64,000 nucleotides of DNA from the NCBI GenBank assembly GCA_914767715.1, contig OU612075.1, positions 7,812,001 through 7,876,000 of the forward strand, written 5' to 3'. Both the position numbers and the translations under genes were made by a program. How positions within the stretch are numbered: position 1 is the stretch's first letter; the number at the start of each line of letters is the position of its first letter. A model generated the notes under the pieces. That model did not search any database. It saw only the letters and a list, made by a program, of their open reading frames with translations, and was not told where the DNA came from. Positions 21,201 to 32,700 of this stretch are shown piece by piece. The stretch is from Membranipora membranacea. Lineage: Eukaryota > Bryozoa > Gymnolaemata > Cheilostomatida > Membraniporidae.

Positions 21201-21861
21201 ATGCATGTATTTGGAGTTGCTTCCCTCAAGCCATCGTCTTACCAGCATGACAGGAGCCACTCAAAATATAGGCAAACTTGATCTATGTCTGCAAATTATA
21301 AGCATGAACCGATCTAGCTCAAACCAGTTGAAACACTTTAGTTTTAAATCATAACTTAATACCACAAACGGATAACTGGAACTCACAGCTGTGTAACGTG
21401 GCTAATTTAACCACCTGCAAATTTTATTTATATACTTAAAGAGAAATTCAAATCAATCAAATCAGCTGAAGTTATGCTAGCTAGTTAGGTTATTGACACA
21501 TAGATCTATGATGTCAACAGCCCATTATTGGTCCCTGATAGTAAATAGATCCATTGGTTCCCGTTAGTGTGACTATCATTACACGCTAATGAAGTCAGCT
21601 GAAATATCATTCTAATTGAGCAATTGCTAAATTGACAAACATTAGTGTATAATTTTAATTTTCATTCAAGAAAACTAATGGTCACTAATTGAATTGCATC
21701 GCTCTGTTGTTTCAGATTTTTTGGGCTCTGTGCCCCTTTTGTGACCTCAAATTGACCTGACTAATAAATATATATTATTGTTTTAGATTTGCAAGCTGTC
21801 TAGTATTGTAGAAATTGCTAAAGACTCGAACGTACATGTCAACTTTGAGCTACCTATCTAG
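12271..21861 (+). CDS. SUCLA2: Succinyl-CoA synthetase (ADP/ATP-forming) beta subunit, mitochondrial
   Basis: Eleven exons: 12271-12339, 13105-13246, 13430-13538, 15011-15101, 16369-16471, 17407-17643, 18562-18723, 19354-19496, 20036-20156, 20616-20704, 21787-21861. All phases agree; the product is 446 aa, normal for the family. It pairs with the alpha subunit in the matrix to convert succinyl-CoA plus ADP to succinate plus ATP. The first 23 residues ([10 protein letters not shown].. with Arg and Lys, no acid after Glu3) act as presequence, followed by RNLSLHE, the start of the mature ATP-grasp fold. Visible motifs: [12 protein letters not shown] (nucleotide-binding loop), [31 protein letters not shown] (metal ligands), [42 protein letters not shown]. 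Words such as [12 protein letters not shown] and the ending VNFELPI favour SUCLA2 over the GTP-specific SUCLG2. Confidence 0.97.
13300..13405 (-). repeat. tRNA-derived SINE fragment filling SUCLA2 intron 2
   Basis: On the minus strand, GCCGTGGTGCAATAGATAGG resembles an A box and GTGTTCAATTCCAGG a B box, with the spacing of a tRNA-derived head. Intron 2 is only 183 bp (13247-13429), so this fragment makes up more than half of it. No acceptor-stem pairing of a working tRNA is seen. Confidence 0.5.
13913..14045. repeat. Imperfect palindrome around CCCAGTAGCC
   Basis: GGCTACTCC..AACCCCAGTAGCC and GGCTACTGGGGTTTGG face each other across a spacer of about 30 bp, inside SUCLA2 intron 3. The outer words GGTAAAAGGCTAGTGCC are not clearly paired. 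Confidence 0.5.
14112..14497. mobile_element. Palindromic MITE of about 385 bp in SUCLA2 intron 3
   Basis: The left end ACGTCATTTGAAAGTGTAGA and the right end CTACACCTTCCAATGTCGTT are inverted. Inner blocks also mirror: CAACAATGCTATCAT with ATGATAGCATC/GATAGCGTCATTG, and TCGATCAATTTTAATCGGAT with ATCCGATCAAAATTGATCA. The gap between the arms is about 60 bp. There is no coding capacity. Confidence 0.65.
14540..14716 (+). repeat. SINE 3' body (CAAACAGAGAGC family)
   Basis: Contains GTGTGCTCCGACCTGCCTGC, AAACAGAGAGCAAACTG, GCAGATATTGCA and CATGCTTCGGGATGTG, in the same order as the fuller copy at 38575-38800 (minus). Lacks the tRNA-like head. Confidence 0.65.
14890..14974 (+). repeat. 15-bp minisatellite, CAGTAAGTATGTAAT x about 5.5
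   Basis: Near-perfect head-to-tail copies of CAGTAAGTATGTAAT, ending with a GTAAGCAG variant. Each unit contains GTAAGT, the best consensus for a 5' splice site. The array ends about 37 bp before SUCLA2 exon 4 (15011). It keeps an in-frame peptide (SKYVI repeated) only because 15 is a multiple of three. Confidence 0.85.
16135..16350. mobile_element. GGCTCTGATTGGCTG-type MITE, long copy
   Basis: The left end CTGTTGGCTCTGATTGGCTG faces the right end CAGCCAATCAGAGCCAATA; the next blocks GGGTGGGAGAGAGCCAATG and CATTGGCTCTCTCTCCACCC are also inverted. A GTGAAAGTGATTCAGTTTCAC hairpin marks the centre. It lies in SUCLA2 intron 4, ending about 20 bp before the exon 5 acceptor. Confidence 0.7.
17258..17400 (+). 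repeat. TTA microsatellite and AT-rich tract before SUCLA2 exon 6
   Basis: (TTA)n at about 17261-17292, then ATTATTATATATATA-type sequence, running almost to the acceptor TTGTTGCAG at 17406. It may serve as an extended pyrimidine/T-rich tract. Confidence 0.7.
17898..18012. repeat. GCAGGC-type MITE, copy 3
   Basis: The left end ATCAAGTTTGATCCAATTTA and the right end AATTGAATCAAACTTGATCT are inverted. The inner GGAGGGGGAGCAAC box matches the family. It lies in SUCLA2 intron 6. Confidence 0.65.
18425..18561 (+). repeat. SINE 3' body reaching the exon 7 acceptor of SUCLA2
   Basis: GCAAACAGAGAGCAACCTGG, GCAGACATTGCAG, CATGCTCAGGGATGTGGT and ATCTGATTTTAATAACCC follow the same order as the copies at 14540 and 38575 (minus). 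The SINE tail continues into CCCTTTTTGTTGTAG, the 3' splice site of exon 7. Confidence 0.6.
19955..19992 (+). repeat. (AC)n/(TA)n microsatellite
   Basis: ACACACACACTCACACTCAC followed by (AT)n, in SUCLA2 intron 8. Confidence 0.85.
20305..20410. repeat. GCAGGC-type MITE, copy 4
   Basis: ATTCGGAGTTGCTCTCCCTC on the left; GGAGCAATTAGCATGCAGGC and CTGGATCAAACTTG on the right. It lies in SUCLA2 intron 9. Confidence 0.65.
20882..21005. repeat. GCAGGC-type MITE, copy 5
   Basis: The left end ATCAAGTTGATCCAATTTGC continues with CTGCATTTGG; the right end is AAATGCAGGCAAACTGGACC followed by AAACTTGGTCTA. It is one of the best-preserved copies, in SUCLA2 intron 10. A degraded relative follows at about 21205-21290. 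Confidence 0.7.
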
Positions 21862-22963
21862 ATGAGAAAATAACATATCTCCAGATTTATATAGGACTCA
21901 TTTCACAACAACCCCAGTATTTCTTTTTTAAACTGCTTAAAAGGTCAAGGTCATGATCAGTTTTGACTTTTTGTCAGCATTTATTTGAAGTATCTTGAGA
22001 GTTGCTATCCAGCTGTGTGATGTTAATTTATTTTTGTTCACGTAATGACGTTTTACCTCATGCATTTTACTGGAAGTTAACTGGCTTATGTTTTGTTTTC
22101 CCATCTAGATTGGTTGCCAAGGCTGCATTGGTAACATTGCAAAGCTCATTAATATTTTTTTCTGTGAATTGATCTGATTTTTTAGTATGGAATGTCTGAT
22201 TTTTCACAAGCATGCAGCAAAGTCCTGAAATATTGGTGTTACATAAGCTGGTCGAGTTAGTCTTTCAGTTAGCTTTTTTGTTGGTGTGAAATGCTGATAT
22301 TTTATTATAATATCCTGCGTGCTGGTCTAAAATCTCCTTTAGCTTGTTCTATTTGGTCATGTAGATGGTAGTGTTTCGAAACCGAGTAACTATGAGTAAT
22401 AAAAAAGCTGATATTTAATATCATATCAAAATCATAACAAACTATCATGTTTTCTATAGGAAAGAGAAATCATGATATAATTCCGATATAAGGAATCGTC
22501 CCACTTTTTTCAATGATCAGATAATTACTGGAAATGCTCTTGACATACAACAACTGCTTATTGGTTCATTGAATAATGACGAAAAAGAAAGACAGCTAAG
22601 AAAGAACACACAGCATGGATTGTGTGTTTAATAATAACAGTGCGAAACATTGTTAGACTACTACAGTGCACACAGATGGATGTTGCACAAGGAAATTCAT
22701 GAAGTTTGTAGAGTAGCTCATGATTAATTTCCTAAGCTATCTTTATCGCTACCATGAAAGCTATTATCACAACCGCCAATCCTTTCATTGGACTCAAAAG
22801 GCGTTATGTTGTGACAAGTCATGTGACCTGCATGGAACAATCAGGCTGTCTCTTCAACTGGTTAGGTTACACGCGTTCCTTTTCAGAAGAGACTATGACA
22901 TGTAAGGGTAAATGCAAAAAGGCCACCAAAATTTATTATGCTCTCTCGATTATATATATGTGA
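21862..22963. other. Convergent intergenic region after SUCLA2
   Basis: It should hold the SUCLA2 3' leader and the polyadenylation region of the minus-strand two-exon gene. No coding exon or clear repeat family was recognised. The nearest plus-strand AATAAA is near 22398, far from the SUCLA2 stop, so the SUCLA2 polyadenylation site stays open. Confidence 0.5.
22932..22937 (-). terminator. Polyadenylation signal AATAAA of the 132-aa gene
   Basis: AATAAA on the minus strand, 27 bases downstream of the TAA stop. Confidence 0.6.
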
Positions 22964-24501
22964 TTAAAAAGCCAGCGTCGTATATAATGCTGTTTTAGCC
23001 TTATTAATATGGCTTGTCATAATTCCATCCAGTTTTACTTTGCGGTGGTCTTTACCGCTTGATTCCAGTTTGTGCGTCAGCCGCGCGAGTACCAGCATCT
23101 TAAGTCCGTGGCTAGAGCTGCCATCTAAACGCTTTGCTAGCTCGAAGCACTTTATCATCGGTAATATGGAATCCACTTCACCATCCTTCTCCATCTACAA
23201 ATATATCAATACAGAAATCAGAACCAGTAACAATATACTATGTTACATTGCATAAAATTATAATATATCAATTAGTTAATGGCGTTGCCAAGTTCCTTAG
23301 CACGCTCCAACTAACCTTGTCATGCGGCCACTGGGTGCGTGACAAGCATAGATTTTAAACCTGTTTTTAAATCTATGGTGACAAGGCTATGTTTCAACCT
23401 GTTTAGATATTGTAGTGGATTTAATTGTCTGGGAAAGAAATTTACTGATGGATGGGATAAAATTTTCTAATGCAGAAAAAGTATTTTGCAAAATTACCCT
23501 CAAGTTTGATATTATATCATCACTCAAAGAATTTGAAAAAGGAAGATGTAATCAGATTCAGCGCACATGGAGCTATGACATTAATAATGCTGGGATTCCC
23601 AGAGTTGGAAAGTTGCATAATAAGACGATGGCTAGTTGTTTGTTGTTGGCTAAAGTTTTCAGATATTAGATCTTTGGTATTTTTCATACAAGATGGATCC
23701 TTCCATCGATATACTATGAAATTTGTTGACACTGTTCCAGCAATGTGCTGATCACAGCTATGGCTGTAATATTGTTTGAAATAGTGTATTTTGAATGAAA
23801 TCGGTGCTGTTTCCAATTGCATTGTATTATACAGAAATAGGATTGACATCAACATTGGCAATTCTCCTGTTTAATACCCTCAACCAGGCCTGCCCTGCCT
23901 CACTTTATAGGAATAGTGTCTCCAGTGGCAGTGAGGCATTCTCAGTGTTAAACTTCCCACAACACATAGAAAACTCTGTCATGTTGAACATGGCAAGGAG
24001 AAAAGGGACAGCTGAAATACAGATTTTTTTCATTGCTAGTGAAACACTGCGACCCCGTAACCAAAAGATCAGAAATTAGCTTAGGGTAGATCAATTTTTT
24101 GCCGCTGTGGATGCAGAGAGATATTTAAAGAGCTGTGTATCAGCAAAGCACCTTGATACCCGACGTTGGCATTATCACTTCACTGAGGGAACAAACTTGT
24201 ACTAAGCCTAATGTGGTGTGGTCCAGAGACAACTAAAATACAACTGATGCCTTTTTGGGTTGCTAGTGTAGCACTGTGTACCTGGGACCGATAGACTGAG
24301 TAACCCAGCCCAATGTGCGCAGTGGTCACTCACCTGCTCCGTATATTCCAGAAGTCCATGTATTAACTCTTCTATATCCTCTGAACTGATAGCCAGAGTA
24401 TTACAGTTCTCTATGTTATCCAGTACTGTGGGGTGCTTTACCTGACCGGCCCGTCCCAGTATCAGTAATATCTGCTGATCGGGGGATAAAATTGGAGGCA
24501 T
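22964..24501 (-). CDS. Unrecognised two-exon gene, 132 aa
   Basis: Exon 1 is 24501-24334 (56 codons, donor GTGAGT) and exon 2 is 23194-22964 (acceptor ATATTTGTAG, stop TAA), joined in phase 0. A 5' leader exon may start at 24562, after a TTATTTTTAG acceptor. AATAAA lies 27 bases past the stop (22932-22937). The protein begins MPPILSPDQQILLILGRAG and has an acidic helix (SSEDIEELIHGLLEYTEQ), then a helical second half rich in Leu, Lys and His, with no signal peptide, membrane span or catalytic motif. It is probably a small all-helical intracellular protein. Consistent splice sites, phase and polyadenylation signal make the gene real; its family is unknown to me. Confidence 0.6.
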
Positions 24502-26724
24502 AGTATTGGTATGCGTGTAGGTAGTGCTCTAGTAGCTTGTTCAGGTGCCTACACTTCACTCTAAAAATAACAAAAAAAGGTTGTCTCTAGTACAAAGCAA
24601 AATGTGCAAGGAAATTGTGGCAAAGATATTTTCAGCCTTTGCTAATTTATATCACTAAACTAAAGACGTGGATTCCAAATACTCTATCTTACAACAATAC
24701 CACTGTGGTAGTTCTAGGGGAGGCATAGAGGCGCTGCCTCCCCTAGAATGCTTGATAGAATAGCCTAAATAGCCTAAAACGCTATAATTGAATAATCCGT
24801 GTCAGAATATGCTGCACTGCGATCGCCATTGCTATTTATGTGCCTCAAATAAGTGGGGAGGAGCTTACAGCACCCCTCCTGGTGATGCTTTGCACTCCCC
24901 TCGGACTTTTGCCTCCCCTACCACTTTTTCTTAACTACGGCCCTGCTGTATCCTACAACCAGGTTGTGGTGAGCAGGTCTGCACTGGGCTTCCTTTGTGA
25001 GGACATTAGGATTAGGAAATGATAAATTTGTCTAGCGGAGCCTTTGAAGTAAATACTGGTAAATATTCTGAGTTCAGAGTCATCAATCATCAAGTCCTGC
25101 TGGTATCGTATAGATGGCCTTGAGATATAGTCTGTGGTTAACAATGACTTAAAACCACAGACTTAAAAATAAATCTATCTTTATAACCCATAACTTATAT
25201 AAAGTAATAATATTAAGAATATCATAATATAATATAATATAATATAATCATGACATGACAAACAAGCACACTATTATCCACAGCCAGAGGTGTTCAGAAA
25301 TCATGGATATCAAATTTGCGTCATGACATGACATGACAGATATTCTAAGAGTGAATAGATTTGTGCTGTTGTCAATCGGGGCAAAGACACAGATATACAG
25401 AGAAGTTTTCACCGCAACCCCTATATTTTGATTTTGCATTGCTTCTTATTTAAATTGTAAAATCTTTCCTTACCAGTGCATACAGATGGAGCAGGGAAAT
25501 TTTGCTTGATTCTGTAACGAGCTATCCACACTTGTTGCCAAAGCCCCTCTTCTCGACTGATAGCTGATTTTAACTGATTCTTTCTGAGTGGTAATTGAGG
25601 AGCCGACTTTGTACACCCTTATCACTAGATCAAAGTTCAGATTTCACACTTTGTGACTTAACTCTTATCAGCCTCGTGTTCTTATGGTTTTATCTCCGCT
25701 TCAAATCTGTCGTCTAATGAACTACTGTCTTGCATAAGGCAGGCAGTTGTTATTTTTCATTAAGGCGGTCTCTTTGCAAAAATATTATCCAAATTAAAAG
25801 GATTAAATTTGACAATTTATTACAGCGGGTGGTGTGCTTATTACCCTGTAAAAACAATTTTTCATTGTAGGAACTAGGGCTTTGAAGTTGGGGCTATCAA
25901 TACCTATCCTATTTGCAGATAGGGGACAATGATAAGAGCAATTATATTTGCTTCCATTGTTTTTCTGCAGGGAAAATCGACGCTAATCCAAATATCACAA
26001 ATCGTGTGAATTTAAAAAGCATAACTCAAGACAATAACAAGAATTCAACTGCATTGTTTATTGATGAAAATGAAATTATCTGATTTTTGGCATCAGCAAA
26101 GGCCTAAGAGTGCTCGGCTTTATTTGTATATTCGTCAGAAATAATTGGATTTAGATGGACGGATGTATTGAAAGCAAAAACCTTCAGCACAAGAGTATAT
26201 AGGATCTTAATGAAAGCAAAACATATCACCAAATATTCATAACCGCTGCAAATAAACTAAAATAAACTAAAAATGTAAACTGAGAACTTTAAAGAGTGTC
26301 AAGGTATTGATACTACACTTTTTATAAGAAGGCAAGTCTTTGCTATGGGACAGGACAGACATAATGGTTTTCAAACATACATAATATATAATATATATAT
26401 ATTGGTGTCATGTCACCAGAATACCGCAGGAACTTTGTAAATCATTTTGAAGAGTTAAAAAATAAAATTTGCAAAGCAGATATATTGTATATATCATATA
26501 TCCCTTATAGGCTAAGATTGTCAGAAAATTTCAATTATTTGATATTATTTCATTCATCAAGAATTTGATGCAAATGTTTTATGACAAATTAAGTATAGTA
26601 AAGTTTTCAAACATTGGTGGATGGATGACTTTTGCCAAATGATGACCTAAATTAAGGAATATGGGAGAGTTTTTCGATTATTGGCTGAGGAGTTATACAA
26701 GAAGATGACAAATAAGATTCTTTC
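24502..26724. other. Intergenic region between the 132-aa gene and the IQ-motif gene
   Basis: Holds the second copy of the TAGTTCTAGGGGAGGC element (24708-24945), a short ATAATATAAT run near 25225, and a small CATGACATGACATGAC repeat near 25325. Otherwise AT-rich with no supportable exon. The promoter of the 132-aa gene and the 3' end of the IQ-motif gene must lie here. Confidence 0.55.
24708..24945. mobile_element. Non-autonomous element, TAGTTCTAGGGGAGGC family, copy 2
   Basis: The left end GTAGTTCTAGGGGAGGCATA and right end TTAACTACGGCCCTG match the copy at 5270-5486. Internal words AATAGCCTAAA, ACGCTATAATTGAATAATCC and TTTTGCCTCCCC are also shared. The repeat of the same end-to-end layout at two sites supports a mobile origin. 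Confidence 0.65.
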
Positions 26725-29700
26725 TCATTTCTTTGGAGAGTAAAGTGGATCGTTAGAGAATATATTTGGTATCGGCAGCGTAGTGCTCGGCAGCGAGGTA
26801 CTTCCTGTCTCTTCTTGCCCATCTCCATTCACTTTAACAGCAGCGGCAGCACCAGGTTTTGATAAAGTTTTCTTTGAATCGGTAGATTTTGATGATGTTC
26901 GTTTTGAGTCTGTAGATTTTACCTCGCTGCTCACAGACATGGCGTCCTGTCGACGAGATGTCTGCTCGGCGAGTAGGCGGAGCCTCTCTTCTTCCTCCGC
27001 CTTCTCTTTACGTTCTTTCATAGAAGCAGCCACCAGCTGAATACAGGGACCTAAGGGTGCAGGCTCTACTAGGTCTGATCCTGTACAAAGAGAATAATAA
27101 AAGGTTATACAATACTAGCATTGTCTTAAATGGGGGGGATATCGGGCGGGGGGGGCAAGAGTCTGGGGGGGCTCAGGCTACAAGAATTATATCATCAGAG
27201 TACAGGTTCAGGTACTCATAGTATCTGGAAAGCAAGTTTGCTGTATCTGTTGGTTCCCAAACTTGTAGAGCTAGCTAATAAAGTCAACAAGACTTGGAAC
27301 CTTGATGCCTGTCTTAGTTTTTAAGATGTAATACATTGTGGGTGAAACCTAGATCTTGATCGGCCTATTTATGATCACACAAACTGATATTAAATGTTTT
27401 AAGGAGATGGAGGCTATGTCTTGGGAAAGGAAAGTCATGAGATTCAATCACTCCTATATATCTGGGCAATTATTATAGGGGAGGAGTTCGTTGATTTAGG
27501 CCTTGAGCTATAAGTTGTTAGGAACAAAGTTAGCAGCTATAGTCTTGAAAGATAAGTGAGATTCGCCTTGTGGTTAAACAAGGATCAGTCAGTAACAATA
27601 GATTTTGGTTATTGGTTAAACAATTAATCGTGGTCATAATCTGGTTTATACCCATGATGTTGATTTATTTACGAGAACAGATTAAAGCTGGACGAAAGCC
27701 ACTGCTGATATGATATTTCCCTCGCAGGATGGGGGGGGGGGGACAGGCGGAAAGCAAAAGTCTGGGGGGGGGGTCAGACTAGTACCAGATAATCATAATA
27801 GGCTCTCAGCCTGACTGAACATAATATGCAATCTTCCATATTATTTTTCATATGAAATGGTGATAATTTCATACACAAGATGTTTCAATCAGTATAGTAG
27901 GATAAAAATCAAATATAACTCCTGGAAGTTCAAAACATCACGTAGAAACTCCTAGCCCTTGGTTATGACTTTATGTCAATGAATAAAAAGGCGGCAGCCA
28001 GCGATTTCAGTTCAACTCCTACTATTAAATGTGGAAATGTATACGCTAAGCCACATGCGCATGCACCCTCACAGCATATTGGGCAAGTCATAACCCCGGT
28101 CGTAACATCCAAGTAGTACATTGACTATGGTTTTTCAGATACTTTGGATATAAGGACATCAATACCACCCGAAGCTTAGTTTGGGGGAGACCAGGTCCCT
28201 TTATGATTGGTTGTTATGTTAGCATGACCCGCAATAAGCCATCAAATTTAGCGCGTGGTACTTGAATATGATGCAGTTACAATGATTTGACAACTTGAAA
28301 AAGTTAGCCTGAAAGAAATTGAGAGTGAAAATGTGAAAGTTAAAAAAGGTGTACAACACTGCTGTATCGACAACAACAACAGAACCTTGTCACATAGCTT
28401 TAGAAAAAAATGAGGCTACAGGGGTAAACAACTCTGTATATTTTTTGGAATGTATTTCATCAAAACAAAAGAACCTGCACAAAGCATTGATTTTATCATA
28501 CTAAATGATACAAATATATACGAAAATACAAACACATTGTAGGTTTCAACGCTCAAACTGTGCCCGGATAGCTGCTAGTAGTATTCTATTATCAACCATT
28601 TTCCCCAGCAGTGATGATAATTCTATACTACTGCCAGCCATCGCATCACAGTCTCAGCGCTTAAACCAACACATCGTCAACCTTGTCCTCGCAATTATTT
28701 GCAGGCCATCAATGTGACATTTCATTTTTAAGAGTCAGAGTGCAATGATGCACAGTATGTGTCACTTACCTAACAGCTTCATGGCGTCTTCTCCATCGAC
28801 GATGGGATGTAGCCATGTAGACTTCCTGTCGTCTGTGATACCGGTTCCCTCGGGTTTGTAGATCTCAAATACTAAGTCCAGCACCTCGCGCTTCTTCAGA
28901 GTGCTTCTTCCAGATCTTGGCTTACCTATGTGATACATATCGTTAAAGTTCAAGGTCAAATTTATAGCTGTATCATTCATGGATTGGTTTACCGCTTATT
29001 GTTTTATGAGATGTCTTTGGAGATTTAATATTTCATTTTTTGAAGGGGAGCTTCTTTTCTCAAGCATTAAATATTGTTTGAGGATTTTGATCATTTGTAC
29101 GTTGGTAATATTTCATCATCTCGATCGTGACACAAACAATAGAAGTTTGCTTCTTGTACTGACATTAAATCTTTTGGCAGCTTTTATGTTTTGTTGCTTT
29201 AGGTAGACGCAAGGGCGCTTAAACTTTGCTCATACAAAAAATGCATCCAGGATCTAACTGGGCAATTCAACCTTTGCCTATGCAGCTTGCAATGGATTCC
29301 ATTACATGATAACTCATAACTGATCATATATAGGGGATTGTAATTAATTGATAAAAAAAAGTATTCATCGAATCCCAAATAGATTCCTATCTTATGACAT
29401 ACCATGGAAGACAAGATCCATAGCGTGGTCGATCTCATGCTGTGCAGGCATTAAATCACATTCTTTGAAGAAAGCAACCACTTCATCTTCATCCAGTTCC
29501 CCTCCGAACGATCTCCTGTTAAACACTCCTTCGTAACCTACAAATATATATATGAGGGATTTAGGCTACAGATGATAGAGCTATATTTGTAGACAGGACA
29601 TAGCAATATTAGTGTATTTAGCATTAGCAACATTGCCTAGAATTCACAGATCTAAATATTAGCAAGTTAATGCTTTTGAAAAATTCTTTTGAAGACAACT

Positions 29701-32700
29701 AGAGTATTACGCTAAACTCCAATGGTTGGCTGAAAAAATCTTCTAGCAAATTAGACAAATAGAAAGATTCAAAGGCATATAAACTGGCCACTGATTTGGA
29801 AAATACAGAACGATAATCCAGCTAACTCTACATGAAGCCGTATGTGAACAAACAAAGCAACAAGTCTCATTTAGGAGTTGGAGCAAAATCCTTGTTGGCT
29901 CCTTCAATAAGGCCAATTGGCTCCCTTTATTTCTAATAATATATGGAACAAAACAGTGAAAAGTTCAGGAACGAAACCCATGAAGAGGCCATTTATTCAG
30001 TATGGATTGATCACAATGAATTTTCCAGCTTATAACAAGAAAACCTTTGTGCGTAGAACTATAGGCTACATCCCGATGTTTTAAGAAATAGGGGTAGCTA
30101 TCTAGCCACTGAATGTGAGAAAGACCATACAAACAAGACTATCGAGAACTACTTACGCTTTTTCTGAGCCATAAACTTTTGCATCTGTTCCAGGTTGATC
30201 TCGATTGATGGTTTCTCATCACCTCTACGCCGTAGGATGCTACGCAAGAACTGCTTATAATATTTCACCCATTCAGACCATGAATTGCTGTGCCATTTAG
30301 CCTGTAAACAAACAATAAAAGTTAGGGTAAACGTCTGATTGGCCCAGAATTCTATTTCCTGTCTACATCCGTCTCACCCAAGCAGCTCAGTTCAGTAGGT
30401 AGTTCAGGTAGGTAGAACAATATTATGTTTTTGTTGCGGTTGATGTTGGTTGATATAGACCAAGTTTGATCCAGTTTTCCTGCATTTGTAGTTCACCCCC
30501 TCAATGCCCTTTTGCCCGCGGATTATCTGTGAAGGGGAGCAACTCAAATGCGAGCAAACTGGGTCAAATTTTATCTAGTTGATATCCCACATAGTAATTG
30601 CCTTAGATACATGAACTGATCTGATGACTTGGTTGTGAGTCTATTCAGCACATATCAAGATGTATCTCTGAATCGGGTTTGATTTGAACGCAGTTGATTC
30701 ACTGGACAGAAAACTATCCCTCCTTATTTTTGTGATCAACAACTTGTTGGATTTGTCTTTTCATACATAAGGGGAGCACAACTTCTTATTTTGTATATAA
30801 ATGTAAAGTGGTATTGATAGCACACCAGTTGTCTCTCCAAAGATTTCTTTTTTTCTTCATTTGAAGATGTGGCATGTTAACATCACATTTAACACATATC
30901 AGCATCATATTATTAATAATTATAGCTATTGTATCAAACAGCTTTCTTTGCTTCATAAATAAGACTCATTTCAACTCACATCAATACATTGGCTATGATT
31001 AGAGTAGCAAATGTGTTGGCTCTGATCTTATTGGCTGTTTTGTCCCTCCCACCAGCCAATCAGAGCAAAAACATTGGTTACTATGAGAGTTGCCTTACCT
31101 TATCCTTGACCATATTGAGATAAGCTCTACACTGCCTTCCTCTCACTACTTTCTGTATCTTGGCGGCTGCGTTGTGTATCTGTTTCTTAGAGAATCCAGA
31201 TTTTGGTCGATGATACGCACTGAAACATACAAAGATCACAGTTTTATGGACAAAAGTAGTACAAATGTGATGACTGTATTTTTGTTACAACAGTTCTGCT
31301 TGATTCTAAAAGGGCACATCGCCCTACATACCAGTGAGATCACGAGGTTAGGGGTAGGGGTGGAATGGATCAGGGTTAGGCAACCTCGGATCGGATATCG
31401 GATCGGTCGATAAATTCAACCTCAGATCGGTTCCAGATCCGGATAACGCGTACAAACGCCAAGTCCAAACAGCTGTACGCTTGCACCATAATATACAGTT
31501 AAGGTCATTGAATACATGGATAAACAGCGTCAACAATCTTTTCCCTGAACCATTACCCTAATTTAAATGCGCATGTATCTGCTTGGATATAATACTCTAC
31601 AAGGACCAACTTATCACTCAAACAGCCACGGTGCAAGGATCACACAAACAGTTTATTTGAAAGTATCATTTAATGAGTACAAAGATCTCTTGACTCAATA
31701 TGTCAGGATCACTCAAACCAATGAGGTTTAGTTCATTGCTCAAACCCCGATGTTTGTAATCACTGAGTTTGAACAAACTCCCTGCGCATAGAATAGGAAT
31801 TGTCCTCCTACTTTGAAGAAGAGGATAACCTTGTACATTAAACTAGATAGTTTGTTACAGGGAACATCATTGGACAAAAATTATGTCCTTATTCACAACG
31901 ATCTGAGTAAAGATGCTTCTCTCAATTTCAGCAGAAAAACACATCCATCAAATTTAATCAGCAACAATATAATTAGCTATGAAAATAAGATAGGTATTGA
32001 TTGCCTATTGATCACCACTGAGTGCTTTCAGCCAAACTCCATTATCTAATCTGAACCACAAATTAATGACTATCATACTTCTTTCCTTGTCATTTTTAGT
32101 GAGATAAATGATGCTTAGTTTAGTAAGTGTTGATTAAAAACGTATCATCTCGGATCAGACATAACACATATCCGATTCGGTTTGTGGTTGAATCCGAGGT
32201 CAAATATCCGAAATTCAACTCCAACCTCAAGAGGTCGTTCCACCCCTAGTTAGAGGGTAGTTTGTTACACTTTAGGATGATGTTTTCCTTGGATTTTAAG
32301 TTTTTGCTGGTTCGCTTCTTATTGTAAATCTGCTAAATATTAATTTTACTAATCATTAGAACCTAGCAACTATGTAGAGCAATGTGCAGATTTAAAAAAA
32401 AAACAGAATTAATTATTAATTAACCCCCATAAATTATTGGTCAAAAGATCTGTCATTATTTCAACCAGTAAGGCTTTAGAATTCCGTTCTTCCATCAGTA
32501 TTTGGATGGAGAGATAGATATCATTGTCTTCAACAGAAAATAATTATTGTGATGTGCTAGACTGCTATGAATAATCAGCGGTGAAAGGGTTACCTGTAAA
32601 CTTCCACATGTGGTCCGATCAGAGACAACTTCTCTTTCTCCTCATGTACTTGCTGCTTTAGTCTACAATAACAAAGCACAGCACTGGTTAGTGAAGAAAC

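Noticed and set aside
23795-24079. 94-aa plus-strand frame with hydrophobic start
   Set aside because: It lies within the intron of the minus-strand 132-aa gene, with no splice context, domain or codon pattern to support it.
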